DNA of 64,000 nt, taken from positions 174,172,516 to 174,236,515 of the forward strand of contig OX465281.1 of NCBI GenBank assembly GCA_949987705.1, in the 5' to 3' direction. Of this stretch, positions 43,836-56,246 are shown piece after piece. The notes below the pieces were generated by a model, which saw nothing but the letters and a program-made list of their open reading frames with translations, made no database searches and was not told the origin of the DNA. The translations under genes were made by a program, and so were the position numbers. The DNA is from Thereva unica. Its lineage: Eukaryota > Arthropoda > Insecta > Diptera > Therevidae. The stretch's first letter is position 1, and every line of letters starts with the position of its first letter.

Positions 43836-44593
43836 GATAAACCTTAAATAGTATCTAATAAACTCGATGGAATGAGATCCGATCTAAACGAAGTGATCTT
43901 TTTTGAATTCTGCGAAGCGATACCCTTCCAACAAAACATCACTTGTCCAAATCCGACAACCTTTAAAAATCGTGCAAAAAGTTCTTTGCCCTTTACAAAC
44001 ATCACAAATTTTTCAAACCCTAGGTCAACACTTTTTGACGGGGAATTGCGTTTCTTCACGGAATTTCCAGTAGTTACCGAAAAATTTATTCTTTTTGGTC
44101 GTCTAACAAGTACTTTACATTACTTTTGATTAGTTTTGCTAATATGTATCTCCGGGAAGCTTTGAAATTTCCAAATGAAGTCATTCACTTCCCAGTTTAT
44201 CAGCGGGGCTTTAACGCTTCTCTCAGGATTACTTTGTCACCAGTTCTGATATTAGTCAATTTCCCGCTAGTGCTAAACCTATTACATACCTACTATTTCG
44301 TAAGAAGTCAGTTTATTCCGTCTGCGTTCATCATACTGGGAAGTTGATCGTGTGGGCCGTAGGGGTCAAACCCACATCCCAATTAGTTATTATTTTTTAA
44401 AGATTCTTGTTTGATTACGGCGCCTTAAAACGTATCTCAGATCAACCATTTCTGACGATCGGCTAAACGGTTTAGCCTCCCTCAATATACATCGTGAGGT
44501 CGAAATTGATGTGCAGAAAGTTTTAGACGAGTTCTTTTCGGTTCTTCCAAGAGTTAATATGATAAGTAACAATTTTTGATTTTTGATTTTTAA
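43836..44593. other. No recognised feature
   Basis: Short open frames on both strands have no recognisable domain, and nothing repeats within the window. Confidence 0.4.
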
Positions 44594-45079
44594 GGGGGTC
44601 AACCTGTGTAAAATTTTCGAAAAATCTTTTTTTTTTACTTTTTTTGCATCTTGAAGATGTGAAGAATGATGTCCCAAAAATTTTTTCCCGAATTCGACTT
44701 ATTTCAAACGTGACAGGGCGCTGAGTAGGGTTGCCACCCGTACTATATTATATAGTATTGTACTATATTTTGGTCATTTGTACTATATACTGTTGAAAAA
44801 AAATATAGTACGGAAAAATACTATATTTTTAATGATTGCGGTAAAGTGAAACACACTCGAATCTCAAACAAAACACTGACAAAAAATATTGGGATTTGAA
44901 AATCTATTATCAACACAAGGTAGGGAACCTACCAAAATAATAGGCTTACCGACATCAGCGACATTCATGCTTATTTATTTTACATCGAAAGAGACCATGC
45001 AGACGCAGCTGCTACTTGCACACACATCGCTCAAACACACATGTTAGTGAGTAAGTGAGTTAGTATTTGCGACATAATA

Positions 45080-45301
45080 GTGGAAGGTTACGATTTACCA
45101 AATATGTTAAAAGTCGTTTCCTTTCTTCTATCCATTCCAGCAACATCAGCTTTCACAGAAAGAATATTTTCTATCATGATTATAAAATGGAGAGATGAGG
45201 GAAATAGAGCTTCTATAAAATTAATAAAAAATGAGCTTTTAATTTATACTAGTTGGGATGCCCGTTACCGAAATTCGGTCACAAAAACAATAAATATATA
45301 A
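45080..45301 (+). pseudogene. hAT transposase C-terminal dimerisation domain
   Basis: A 73-codon frame with LLSIPATSAFTERIFS, KWRDEGNR and IKNELLIY, the typical hATC domain at the C-terminus of hAT transposases. The catalytic RNase H-like part and BED finger are absent, so it is a 3' remnant in the expected orientation within the hAT element. Confidence 0.85.
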
Positions 45302-45364
45302 AATTCACGATTCGATTTAAATATTTTTATTTCAAAAAAAAATTATTCGCAATGGCGAATTTTT
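45302..45364. other. Junction hAT remnant to Helitron copy 1
   Basis: Contains ATTCGCAATGGCGAAT (45345-45360), a 6-bp-stem hairpin just beyond the Helitron unit on its coding-sense 3' side. Helitrons have a hairpin near the 3' end, but no CTRR end follows here. Confidence 0.3.
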
Positions 45365-46403
45365 AATTACTATGAAACATTTCCATTGTCGCTCCAGAGC
45401 ATCTAAAATTTCCCAGGATTTTTTTAATCGCATCCATGACGTCTTAAGACTAAACTCATCACGTATAGCAAGACGATAAGAAGCATATTGTAACATTGTT
45501 ACTTTTGTACGTGGTAAGTTAGCACGTGAAGTAGAATGTAAACTGTGTGCTATATTGACATGCCAACCCCTATCACCATGTGGAAATAATAATGGATAAG
45601 CCAAAGGCTCCAAAGAAGGATCAAGAACAGAAACAGAACGAATTTCATTTGTTGTTTTTGAAAAAACAATCATATTTCGTTCGAAAGGAGGCTCACCATC
45701 ATCGTTTTTGAAAATAGCAGCAACATCAGTTTGTACAGCATCATTGAAACGACGAATATCAACTTGGTTATTAACTTTTTATAGAAACTTCAGCTGCAAT
45801 ATTCTCAGGTCTTTGACAATATTCATACATGGACCTGAATGAGTGAACAAAAGGATTAATCCGATCTAACTCCAAACCTATTTCACGCATAATATCAATA
45901 TTACATTCAATATTCGCATTTCTATTCATTCTATGATTAGCAGCAGTATCTACATCATAGAAATACAATTGTGCCTAACATGGAGGTCGGCCATAGCCAG
46001 GAATTAAGGCACCAGTTCGGTGATAGAAAATGTTATGGATTTTAAAATGATAAATGCCATTTGCAGTGTCATTTGACAAATTACACTCAGAGCTAGTCAT
46101 TGCAAAGGCAGCATTATACGAACGAATATTTGCAAAAAAAATTTTAGAACGATTTTTAATACCACTTTCATTCGAAGTTAATCCTTCAAAAAAATTATTG
46201 AAAAAGTAATTTTGAGAAAGTGGAGGTAGATTAACTTTGCCTTTATGAAAACACAAAGAAAATGCCTCAGTATTACGTAAAGTTACTTCAGTCAGAAAAT
46301 GTTTGGCACTACAAAAATGACAACTCATATTAAAAGAACTACACGAAAACGAATCAAAATCAACCGGAATAACATTCAAAGCACATTTAAAAGAATCAGT
46401 CAA
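45365..46403 (-). pseudogene. Helitron Rep/helicase N-terminal region, copy 1
   Basis: The part near 46300 has the N-terminal Cys/His finger (CHFCSAKHF...FSLCFHKGKV..LPPL), followed by NIRSYNAAFAMTS and YHRTGALIPGYGRPP. After an in-frame TAG near 45975 it continues with YFYDVDTAANHRMNRN, then a frameshift near 45775, then LAYPLLFPHGDRGWH (near 45590), the hallmark of the Helitron-like N-terminal domain. The HUH-nuclease and helicase motifs are not present. Confidence 0.85.
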
Positions 46404-46882
46404 AATTTCTAAAGGTGCAATGAATCAATTAAAATTTCTAAAGGCATTCGCCAAAAAACGAACGGCAGCCCCTTACACAATACAACTCAATAATACTATA
46501 CACAAAAGAGTATAAAAAAAATACACGCACAAAGTGACCGAGTTTTTTTATTATGTCATCAGTTATGCCGCCAAAAATCCACACAAACCCTTGTTTTTCT
46601 CTGTTTCTCATTCGCTTCACTGAAACGACATTTGTGTCAATCGTAGGCTACTCAGCTCTAGGTTGATGCTCACAAAAAATTCAAATTTTCCAACGGCTTT
46701 TTAAAATTCGAAAAATTAAAATCGCTATAACTTTTTTATTCGTGAATCGATTTCGTTGAAATTCCTTATTACAAAACTATGCCATAAAAAGAACATTTTC
46801 TGAAAATTTAAACTAAATCGGTCCACGAACAAAAAAGCCTTAGCGTGTACAAACTTTTTGTTTGCCTATTAATATATAAGAT
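45365..46882 (-). mobile_element. Helitron 5' segment, tandem copy 1
   Basis: 1518 bp, apparently identical to 46883-48400. On the minus strand it starts TCTTATATATTAATAGGC, the 5'-TC start expected of a Helitron, and carries the N-terminal third of a Rep/helicase ORF. The unit stops within the ORF, so the Rep motifs and helicase are missing. Confidence 0.75.
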
Positions 46883-47921
46883 AATTACTATGAAACATTT
46901 CCATTGTCGCTCCAGAGCATCTAAAATTTCCCAGGATTTTTTTAATCGCATCCATGACGTCTTAAGACTAAACTCATCACGTATAGCAAGACGATAAGAA
47001 GCATATTGTAACATTGTTACTTTTGTACGTGGTAAGTTAGCACGTGAAGTAGAATGTAAACTGTGTGCTATATTGACATGCCAACCCCTATCACCATGTG
47101 GAAATAATAATGGATAAGCCAAAGGCTCCAAAGAAGGATCAAGAACAGAAACAGAACGAATTTCATTTGTTGTTTTTGAAAAAACAATCATATTTCGTTC
47201 GAAAGGAGGCTCACCATCATCGTTTTTGAAAATAGCAGCAACATCAGTTTGTACAGCATCATTGAAACGACGAATATCAACTTGGTTATTAACTTTTTAT
47301 AGAAACTTCAGCTGCAATATTCTCAGGTCTTTGACAATATTCATACATGGACCTGAATGAGTGAACAAAAGGATTAATCCGATCTAACTCCAAACCTATT
47401 TCACGCATAATATCAATATTACATTCAATATTCGCATTTCTATTCATTCTATGATTAGCAGCAGTATCTACATCATAGAAATACAATTGTGCCTAACATG
47501 GAGGTCGGCCATAGCCAGGAATTAAGGCACCAGTTCGGTGATAGAAAATGTTATGGATTTTAAAATGATAAATGCCATTTGCAGTGTCATTTGACAAATT
47601 ACACTCAGAGCTAGTCATTGCAAAGGCAGCATTATACGAACGAATATTTGCAAAAAAAATTTTAGAACGATTTTTAATACCACTTTCATTCGAAGTTAAT
47701 CCTTCAAAAAAATTATTGAAAAAGTAATTTTGAGAAAGTGGAGGTAGATTAACTTTGCCTTTATGAAAACACAAAGAAAATGCCTCAGTATTACGTAAAG
47801 TTACTTCAGTCAGAAAATGTTTGGCACTACAAAAATGACAACTCATATTAAAAGAACTACACGAAAACGAATCAAAATCAACCGGAATAACATTCAAAGC
47901 ACATTTAAAAGAATCAGTCAA
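46883..47921 (-). pseudogene. Helitron Rep/helicase N-terminal region, copy 2
   Basis: Same domains and the same lesions as copy 1: TAG near 47493 and frameshift near 47293. Shared lesions mean the duplication came after the gene was disabled, or that both derive from one disabled source. Confidence 0.85.
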
Positions 47922-48400
47922 AATTTCTAAAGGTGCAATGAATCAATTAAAATTTCTAAAGGCATTCGCCAAAAAACGAACGGCAGCCCCTTACACAATA
48001 CAACTCAATAATACTATACACAAAAGAGTATAAAAAAAATACACGCACAAAGTGACCGAGTTTTTTTATTATGTCATCAGTTATGCCGCCAAAAATCCAC
48101 ACAAACCCTTGTTTTTCTCTGTTTCTCATTCGCTTCACTGAAACGACATTTGTGTCAATCGTAGGCTACTCAGCTCTAGGTTGATGCTCACAAAAAATTC
48201 AAATTTTCCAACGGCTTTTTAAAATTCGAAAAATTAAAATCGCTATAACTTTTTTATTCGTGAATCGATTTCGTTGAAATTCCTTATTACAAAACTATGC
48301 CATAAAAAGAACATTTTCTGAAAATTTAAACTAAATCGGTCCACGAACAAAAAAGCCTTAGCGTGTACAAACTTTTTGTTTGCCTATTAATATATAAGAT
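46883..48400 (-). mobile_element. Helitron 5' segment, tandem copy 2
   Basis: Head-to-tail with copy 1 at a period of exactly 1518 bp. Its 3' part abuts the TCTTATATATT start of copy 1 with no spacer sequence of its own. Its 5' end (coding sense) is preceded by AATATGCAGTTGGG of the hAT element. Confidence 0.75.
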
Positions 48401-48623
48401 TAATATGCAGTTGGGCTGCACAGATGCGTATGATTCTTAAGCAATAAGACCTTATTAAATAAGGCCAAAAGTAATGATAAATATACTTGGAAAAATAAAT
48501 AATATTGAAAAACGAGCTCGTACTATTTATTTCTGCAAAATTTCTAAAAGTACTATATTTTTAAAATTTTAGAGAAAAAATACTATATTTAAATGTAAAA
48601 AAGGTGGCAACCCTAGCGCTGAG

Positions 48624-49207
48624 TCTAGAATACTAAGTTCTGTTGTCTCCAAACTTTGAACGCGTTTTTCTCGAAACCATGTTTTTGAAATTTGCGTGCA
48701 GGATTAAAGATTATCTACTCAACAGATCAACTTGAAATTTCGACAGAATCATAAATAGGGATAAATGAAGGTACCCACGTAGGGGTTTTTCGATATCTTT
48801 TTATTTGTTTATTTTACAGCATTTTTTTATGGAAAAAAAGCAAAAAAAAATGCTAAATTTTTATGAAATGTACTGCCATTTATTCAATTTTTTGAATTTC
48901 GTCAAAATCCTACGTCAGTACCTCGACAACAGAAACACAAATAAAATCCTTTTTACTTTTTGTGTTTCAGATGAGTGGTTCGAGCGGAATCTTGCACGCA
49001 ATTTCGGTATTCTATTTTGAGGACGTCACTTTCAATGGCCTCAATAAATATAAGCCTTCTATTTACACTTTTGGAAAAATTTACAGTTATAATAAAAACA
49101 TAAACCTTTAAAATAACATTAAACTTATTCCAATATTCAAATTATTTCTCCTAATAAAAATTCCCAAAAAAGCGTTCGAAATACCCCTTTTACACAGGTT
49201 GACCCCC
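48624..49207. other. Right part of the outer TIR element
   Basis: Non-coding by all signs; the 71-codon frame at 48805 shows no domain. Confidence 0.4.
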
Positions 49208-49213
49208 TTTTAA

Positions 49214-52200
49214 ATATATTTCATGATAAAAAAAACTGTTTTGTTTACATTTTGTCCCTAAATATCTACTTCTACCAACGCTTTAGACTGTGCACGGGCC
49301 TGCTTTAACAATTGTTTTTTACTATTCAATTGAAAAGTCAAACGACAGCACTGCTGTCAGGTTCAGGGGGTTTCCACAGATGAAAAACGCGAATCTGGCC
49401 GTAAAAGTATGGCCTGACCAATTCTGAACTGTAAACAGAAAACAACTCTTCTTAGAGTTTGGGACGATGGTGTCAAATCAAAGTAAACCGTGTAAAAAAA
49501 GGATGAAAATAGTTATTTTGCAGTGAGAAAAAAACAAGTTCCTCATAAAATAACGTCTTACGACGTGCAAAAAACTCTTGGCGAAAGGCTTCTAATTAAC
49601 TAGTTGTAAGAAGCACATTATCGTTGCAATATTTAGCTCGACTTCTACCTAGAAACAGACGACAGCATTTCCCACTTCATTCATTGAGCTGTTCAAACAT
49701 AGTCTTACCAATTAAAGTTCTAAGAATAACTGCTACAAAATCACTAAAAAAATAAATGAGCGGCAAGTAATAAAACAGAACTAAGCCAATTCCTCTACAC
49801 CAAATGAGCAAAGTGATCGATAAAATATTTATTGACTTCTAGCGGAAAGTATAAGTGCGATATATTCTCAAGGGCAATCTGTATCCAGTTCATTACCCAT
49901 TACGAAACGATTTGATAATATTGCATCCCCAGACACTTTTAGCACCTTGTTCACAAAAGATCATCGGCATCTCATTTCAATAAAATCAACAAAATTTAAA
50001 TTTCAGACTCCGCAACCGGTCAAAAATTACCGGAAAGTTCTCAATTCTCAACATATCACCAGGTGGAGTCTGTCGGCGGGCAATCGTTAGAATCGACCAT
50101 TAATTTGCTCCATAAATCGCTTGTGTGACTCCTTTATACGTTTTTTAACCTCGTTAACAAGTTACAGCGGAAAAAACGAATGTAAAACATTACCGCAGAG
50201 CTCGATATGCGCTCTACGTGCTGAGCATGACCGAATTAAACTTTTCGATAAAAACAAAAACAGAGCAAACATCGACTCGATTCGATCCAAACACATCAAA
50301 TTTGATCTAAAACTTTTCTCAATTTAAATTTTTATTTGTGCGGTGGCGAATTATGTAAATTTTTTGTGGCCGACGAATTGATTTGTGCGGTCAACCAGAA
50401 GCTCTCTAATAACGCAAACATTACTTTCGGGTTTGTTTATAAACTCAGATAAGAGTCAACGGAATCTCGGCATTATGAAAGGCCTTTCTTCTGGTAGATG
50501 TTAATTAGCCAAACAGAAGGTGAGCAGTTGTTAATTAGTAATTTATGTGCATTGAAGCCCAAAACGTCTTTGTCGAGTTGCGGCAAAATTTGTGACTCTT
50601 TTGAAGGCGTGGTGATTTTTGAAAAGTGTCAGATTTTTTTTATGATTTATGAAATTTACGGGTTTGCAGAAGGATCTAAATTCGGAGTTCACTTTTGCGA
50701 ATATTAGAAATCTTCTTATGTCATAGCGTCAATACATGTCAAGGAAGTTATGACAAAAATTCGTTTTTTATGACGAATACCATACCAAAGTGCGTAACAA
50801 AGGGGGTTTGGGATTTCCACCCCTGATTTTACGATCTAGTGGCGTTTTACGTCTTCCTCTATTTGTATTAAATTTTACTCAGCGTTTTTATAATTTAACT
50901 GAACCTTTATTTTATTTACATTTATGGGTGTTTCTCACCAAAGTGGTAAAATCGCTGTCTTTGGCAAATATTACGTAAACTATGGGGATAACTATTTATA
51001 TTTCTATAAATTTCAATTTATAACTATCTAAACTATAGTATACAACAATATAGAAAATATCTCATTCTCTATATGGTTTCAATAACGTATTTTTTGGGTA
51101 TAAAAACAGTCCCCTGGCCGGTCACCAAACCAAAATATTTTCTATTGAGTTCATTAATAATTGTACTAATATTCTCAAAACAATTAACTTATATAACACA
51201 ATTTAATCAATATGAAATGATATGATATGATATGATTCTAATATTAATTTATTTAAACTATTTTTTAATTAGTTTAATTTAACCTAAAGTTGGTCGCCGA
51301 ATTTCATGAACAGTCCCTCTGTCAAAGTTTCGAGTTACGCACCAGGCCATCTACAGTAAAGACAGACTTGTTAATGGGCGTAACGAAACGTGAGCGACAT
51401 GAAGTTAGCTCTGTTACCACCAAAAGTAGCTATACCTCAATTTGTTTAGTGTTACACGAGTTAGAGGGGCACATGCGCGCATCGGTACGCAGCATTGGAC
51501 AGTCCCCTGGTAAGTGTTATTTTTCTTTTTTTAAATGTTCCAGTTTTCTATATTGTGCATCGTGTTAAATAAGATGGCTTATATTGTTTCTATATAACAA
51601 AATAATGTAATAATAAAGGGATTTTATGGTACCATAACAATTACACAAATTAAACAGTCTCCTGTCAACAGTCCCCCGCTACATACAGAAACAGGGGACT
51701 GTTTAATTTATTAAGGGAATGTATATTTTTTTCATGCCTTTGTTTTAGGTCTATAACCATCTTTTATAGTCCAGTCAAAATAGACGAAAAAACGCCATAA
51801 TTGGAAGATAACTCGGAAGTTGCTGAAAATTGGAACAGCCCTTAAAAACATTATTATACATAAGCTGTAGAGACTGCCACGCGATTGGACAACTGCAAAC
51901 TTTTTTATTCAAGGTCAAAGGGTCAAAATATCAGTTTTTTGCAAATATATGCTAAACCGTACGTCTTCTCAGAAAATTGTGTTTACAACGTTTGTAGATT
52001 AGGCGATTATCTACAAAAAAATATATTATACATTTTCTCGTAGGAATTGCCATTTCTGAGATATTGTCGTTTTAATAAGTTAAAATACTCATATTCTATC
52101 ATTCCCGACTTGTCATCAGAAATTTAATAAATCCTTTGTTGGAGTACGCGGCTAATATTTTCAGGGGTGATTCCTGGATGTCTTTGGAGAAAAAAATTGT

Positions 52201-52780
52201 TCTACAGAGGGCGGCTATCTCCACTAGCCACTAAGATACAGGGTGATTAGGGAAAAAATTTTGTTTTTTTTTAAATTTACTGAAATTTGAATAACTCCTA
52301 AAGTATGTAATTATCATAAAGTAGCCTAATTAGGCTCATCTTTTAGGTAAATGTGTATTCTTTTATTTGGTATAAAGCACAGCAACCTGAGTGACTCCGT
52401 TCAAAAAATATGTAGGCTCAAACCAATGCTACTATGCCGCAATTGAAAGACGAGTAACTTTTTAATTGTTCACGATAAAACTACTACTACTACTACTACC
52501 TACAAAACTACCCCAAATAAACACTTATTGTGTATGGAAATATTGTAGGTAATAGTTTGGTGTATCAGAAAAGCAAAAAAAAAAATTTACTGTTAGTAAC
52601 GAATTTTCTGAGAAAAATTAAGAAATCTGCCAGTCTAGATGCAAAGCATTGGGTGAAAACTACTCCTACAATTGTAAAAATCAACTAAATAAAAAAAAAT
52701 TGCAAAATTTATTTTGCTTTTTGCTTGAAATTTGGTTCAATAGGTTTATCAGCCAAAAATTAATTATTTTCAACCCCTAC
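49214..52780. other. Stretch without a recognised gene or element
   Basis: Open frames reach about 90 codons without domain signatures. Short repeats: ATGATATGATATGATATGAT near 51216-51236, CTACTACTACTACTACTACC near 52481-52500, and five copies of an ACAGTCCCCTG-like 11-mer at 51106-51702. This is the longest part of the window not explained by known element types and the best candidate for unique host sequence. Confidence 0.4.
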
Positions 52781-52784
52781 ATTA

Positions 52785-52836
52785 AAATTGTATTTGAAAA
52801 CCCCTAAAGAGGGTGTTTTTTTGCATTTTTTTTAGT
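52785..52836. mobile_element. Family R copy 2, left remainder (inverted)
   Basis: CCCCTAAAGAGGGTGTTTTTTTGC matches the reverse complement of the R element around 250-305. The rest lies at 58299-58424, beyond the inserted Gypsy element. The left portion before this is too diverged to delimit. Confidence 0.6.
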
Positions 52837-53163
52837 TGTATATATCGAATTAAAATCACTTTCTTCGTTATATTAAGGTTTATTCTAATTATTAACTTAT
52901 TATTATTGCTTATTTATTAACTTATTATTTTAGATTTTATATTTATAAGTGTTAATTATATTTTAGTGAGTGGACCGGCTCTATGTGCGTGTACTCTAGA
53001 CTTTTAATTGATCGCTCTGTCAACGGAAGTCTTTTGTAGGGATAGATCACCGATCGGTGATCTAGGCGTTTTTAATATATATCGATTTAGCCGATATTTG
53101 ATCGGTTTCGATTGCAGTGGCTTGTGTGAACTTATAGTGGTTCTGTTCTACACGGCCACTACA
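52837..53163 (-). repeat. Gypsy 3' LTR (327 bp)
   Basis: On the coding strand it starts TGTAGTGGCCGTGTAGAAC and ends CGATATATACA. It is preceded there by the polypurine tract. It contains the near-palindrome ATCACCGATCGGTGAT. Confidence 0.93.
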
Positions 53164-53178
53164 TACTCCCCCCCCAGC
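53164..53178 (-). other. Polypurine tract of the intact Gypsy element
   Basis: On the coding strand, CTGGGGGGGGAGTA lies directly before the LTR start TGTAGTGG. Confidence 0.75.
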
Positions 53179-53184
53179 GTAGCG

Positions 53185-56100
53185 TTAACGGAAAGTTACC
53201 TTTCGATGTGGCTCGGCTTCGTCGTCGTCGCGGTCACAACCAAAGGCTGGCTTCAGCCGGTCGATTGAAATTGATTTGTTTGTGCCTTTCAAATCGACGA
53301 CGAAGTGTTTACGTAATCGCTTGATTACTTTGTACGGGCCTTCATACGGGGGCTCAAAAGGTTTTCGTACGCGATCGATACGCACGAAAACATAGTTGGA
53401 GTCCTCCAAGGCTCGTGGTACATAAACATCCTTCTGACTGGGTTGTCGAGGATGCGTTGCCTTTAAGTTCTGCATATGCGAGCGAAGGCGACTGAGAAAT
53501 TCTGAGTGCTCGATTGGATTTTCATCCGATGGGATGGAAATTGAATTGGGCAGTCTCAGATTCTGGCCATAGACGAGTTCTGCCGGTGAGCATTGCAAGT
53601 CGGATTTAATTGCCGTACGTATGCCAAGTAAGACAAAGGGCAAGTCTTCACTCCAATGAGTAGTGTTGTCCCTTGCCATTAAGGCGGCTTTAAGTTGTCG
53701 ATGAAACCGTTCAACCATTCCGTTTGCTTGTGGATGGTAGGCGGTTGTCCTAATTCGGTTACTACCGATTAATTTGGCAACTTCATTAAACAGTTTGGAT
53801 TCGAACTGCGTACCCTGGTCTGTAGTGATTTCGAGGGGTGCGCCGAATCGTGGGATGTACTCAGTGACAAAGTGTTTTGCCACTGTTGAAGCGTTAATAT
53901 CCCGAATTGGATAGGCTTCTGGCCATCTCGTAAACCGGTCTACGATTGTAAGGATGTACGAGTATCCTCGAGATGGCGGAAGTGGTCCCACAATATCCAT
54001 ATGGATATGTTCAAACCGATTATCCGGAAGCTTGAAGGCTTCAAGTGGAGACTTAGTGTGTCTCGTCACTTTGGATTTTTGACAACCGAGGCAAGAACGA
54101 GACCACTCATTGCAGTCTTTGTTAATTGCCGGCCAGAAGTATTTTTTAACGATGGTTCGTCGGGTAGCGCGGATACCAGGGTGCGACAAGCTGTGTTCGG
54201 AATTGAACGCTAACTTGCGCAAACTTGCTGGTATATAAGGACGCGGAATACCTGTGCTAGATTCACACCAGACCTGATGCGTCGTAAAGGGTATAGGTGT
54301 GAGAACAAGCTTAACTTGTGAGCCTTTGCTGGGGTGCTGTAGGAGATTTTGTAACTCTTTGTCGCCTTTTTGGGCTTGTGCTAATGTAGCCAAGTCAAAA
54401 GTGACGGAGTCGACATTGTCAGTCGCTAGCGAGCGTGACAAATAATCTGCGACCACATTTTGTTTACCAGACACGTGGCGAATGTCTGTGGTAAACTGTG
54501 AGATCAGATCGAGATGTCTGGTCTGTCGAGGGGATCGTTCGGTTTTTGTGTGAAGGGCGCGTACGAGGGGTTTGTGGTCCGTATAGACCACGAAAATGCG
54601 TCCTTCGACAAAATAGCGAAAATGTTTAATCGCTGCATAGATGGCGAGTAGTTCGCGATCGAATGCAGAATATTTCTGTTCGGCAGGTGACAACTTTTTA
54701 GAATAAAAAGCTAACGGTTGCCACCGTTGACCGTCAAATTGTTCTAATACGCCTCCGATAGCATAATCAGAGGCGTCAGTCGTTAGACTGTATTTGGCAT
54801 CCTCGAGTGGATGGTTTAGCAATGTAGCTTCTGCCATCGAAGTCTTTACTTTGAGGAATGCTTCTTCACATTCTGCGGGCCAAGGGAATTCTTTATCTTT
54901 CGTGGCACGAGCACGATTGAGAAGATATCTCAAATGCTCATTGATTGGTACCAGCATTTTAGCCAAATTGGGAATGAATCGGTGATAAAAGTTCACCATT
55001 CCTAAAAACTTCTGTATCTGTTTAACAGAAGTGGGGGGCGCGAGATCAGCGATCGCCTTAACCCGATCTGAAGATGGAAGTATTCCATCTTTCGAGATGT
55101 GGTGGCCAAGGAAGTTAATCTCTGTCGCCCCGAAAACGCACTTTTCCAACTTAATGGTCAAGCCGAAGTTGTCAAGGCGTTTGAAGAGCTGTTCGAGATG
55201 GTTAATATGGTCTGACTCAGATTTACTCGCGATGAGTATATCATCTAAGTAGACGAAGACGAAGTCGAGGTCTCTCGTGACTTCGTTTATAAACCTCTGG
55301 AACGTTTGGGCGGCATTACGTAACCCGAATGGCATACGAGTGAATTCGTACAAACCAAACGGCGTAATCAATGCAGTCTTATGCACGTCTTCTGGTGCGA
55401 TAGGTATATGGTGGTACGCGCGTACCAAATCTATCTTCGAGAAGATTGTGCAGCCGTGTAAATGTACGGAGAAGTTTTGAATATGTGGGATAGGATATCT
55501 ATCCGGCACTGTTACTGCGTTAAGGCGACGGTAGTCGCCGCATGGCCTCCAATCATGTGAGTCCCGTTTAGGGACCAGATGAAGTGGAGATGCTGCGGGG
55601 GACGACGAAGGTCGACAAATCCCCAGTTGAACCATATGTTCGAATTCAAGTCTTGCCACCTTCAGCTTCTCTGGATGGAGTCGCCGAGCGGTGACGAAAG
55701 GGAGTTGCCCATTTGTCACAATGTGATGTCGCACATTGTGTTTAACAGGAAGGTTAAAGTTCGGAGGTTTTGTTAACGAAGAAAACTTCGTTAAAAGCTC
55801 TTTGTAAATGCCGGTAAATTGGCATTGTATCTCTTCGAGCTCATAGTCGACTGTGGAACACACATTGATTCGAAGGTTCGTGTGTGAATCGACTAACTGT
55901 CGATATTTAAAATCGACTGACAACTCGAACTTCGTTAAGAAGTCCGCCCCGAGAATGGCTTTTGAAATGCCGGCGACGATGAAATTATGGATGTATCTGC
56001 GGCGAAGACCAAGATGCAGTTCCAATAATTTCGTGCCGAAAGTACGAATTACTGTTCCGTTAGCGGCCCGTAAAAGTAAATTGGCACATCCGTTGCGTGC

Positions 56101-56246
56101 CGAAAAGGACGAAGCCGGAACAATGGATAGATCCGAGCCCGAGTCGATTAAAAAGTCGATTCGATTATTCGAATCGCGGACGAAAAGACGGCGTGAGCGT
56201 ACCATCATTTGGTTGCTCGTCGACTGAACGATCCCCTGGTCGTTTA
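53185..56246 (-). CDS. pol: Gypsy Pol: protease, RT, RNase H, integrase
   Basis: The frame from the first Met (56208) is 1007 codons long and uninterrupted; it stays open upstream to the gag stop, consistent with translation by -1 frameshifting rather than a separate start. From that Met: protease D22-S-G with ILGADFL near 85; RT with D260 ([10 protein letters not shown]) and YLDD at 320-323; RNase H with D478 (TTDAS), E519 and D544 (YTDHK); integrase zinc-binding H672/H676 and C706/C709; and a core with D738, D797 and E833, giving the canonical D,D-35-E spacing. The C-terminus has a GPY-type box ([10 protein letters not shown]). All catalytic residues are present, so an active enzyme set is plausible. 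Confidence 0.95.

Larger units (their letters stand above)
44726..48615 (+). mobile_element. hAT element carrying tandem Helitron pieces
   Basis: The ends TAGGGTTGCCACC and GGTGGCAACCCTA lie 3890 bp apart with the perfect 8-bp duplication GCGCTGAG (44718-44725, 48616-48623). TACTATATTT-type words are repeated near both ends (44737-44830, 48515-48600), as subterminal transposase sites often are. Only the end of a transposase gene remains (45080-45301). Confidence 0.9.
44594..49207. mobile_element. TIR element hosting a hAT element
   Basis: GGGGGTCAACCTGTGTAAAA on the left is matched by TTTTACACAGGTTGACCCCC on the right. TTTTAA lies outside both ends (44588-44593, 49208-49213). Without the hAT insertion the element is about 720 bp and non-coding. 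The family is unknown. Confidence 0.7.

Noticed and set aside
44340..44400. A possible tRNA suggested by GGGGTCAAACCCACATCCC
   Set aside because: No acceptor stem, D arm or anticodon arm could be paired around it.
44588..49213. piggyBac element with TTAA target
   Set aside because: The left flank ends TTAA, but the right flank begins TTTTAA, so a TTAA duplication does not fit.
53008..53268. ORF of about 86 codons repeated at 58143
   Set aside because: Lies in the LTR and occurs twice because the LTRs are duplicated; no domain.
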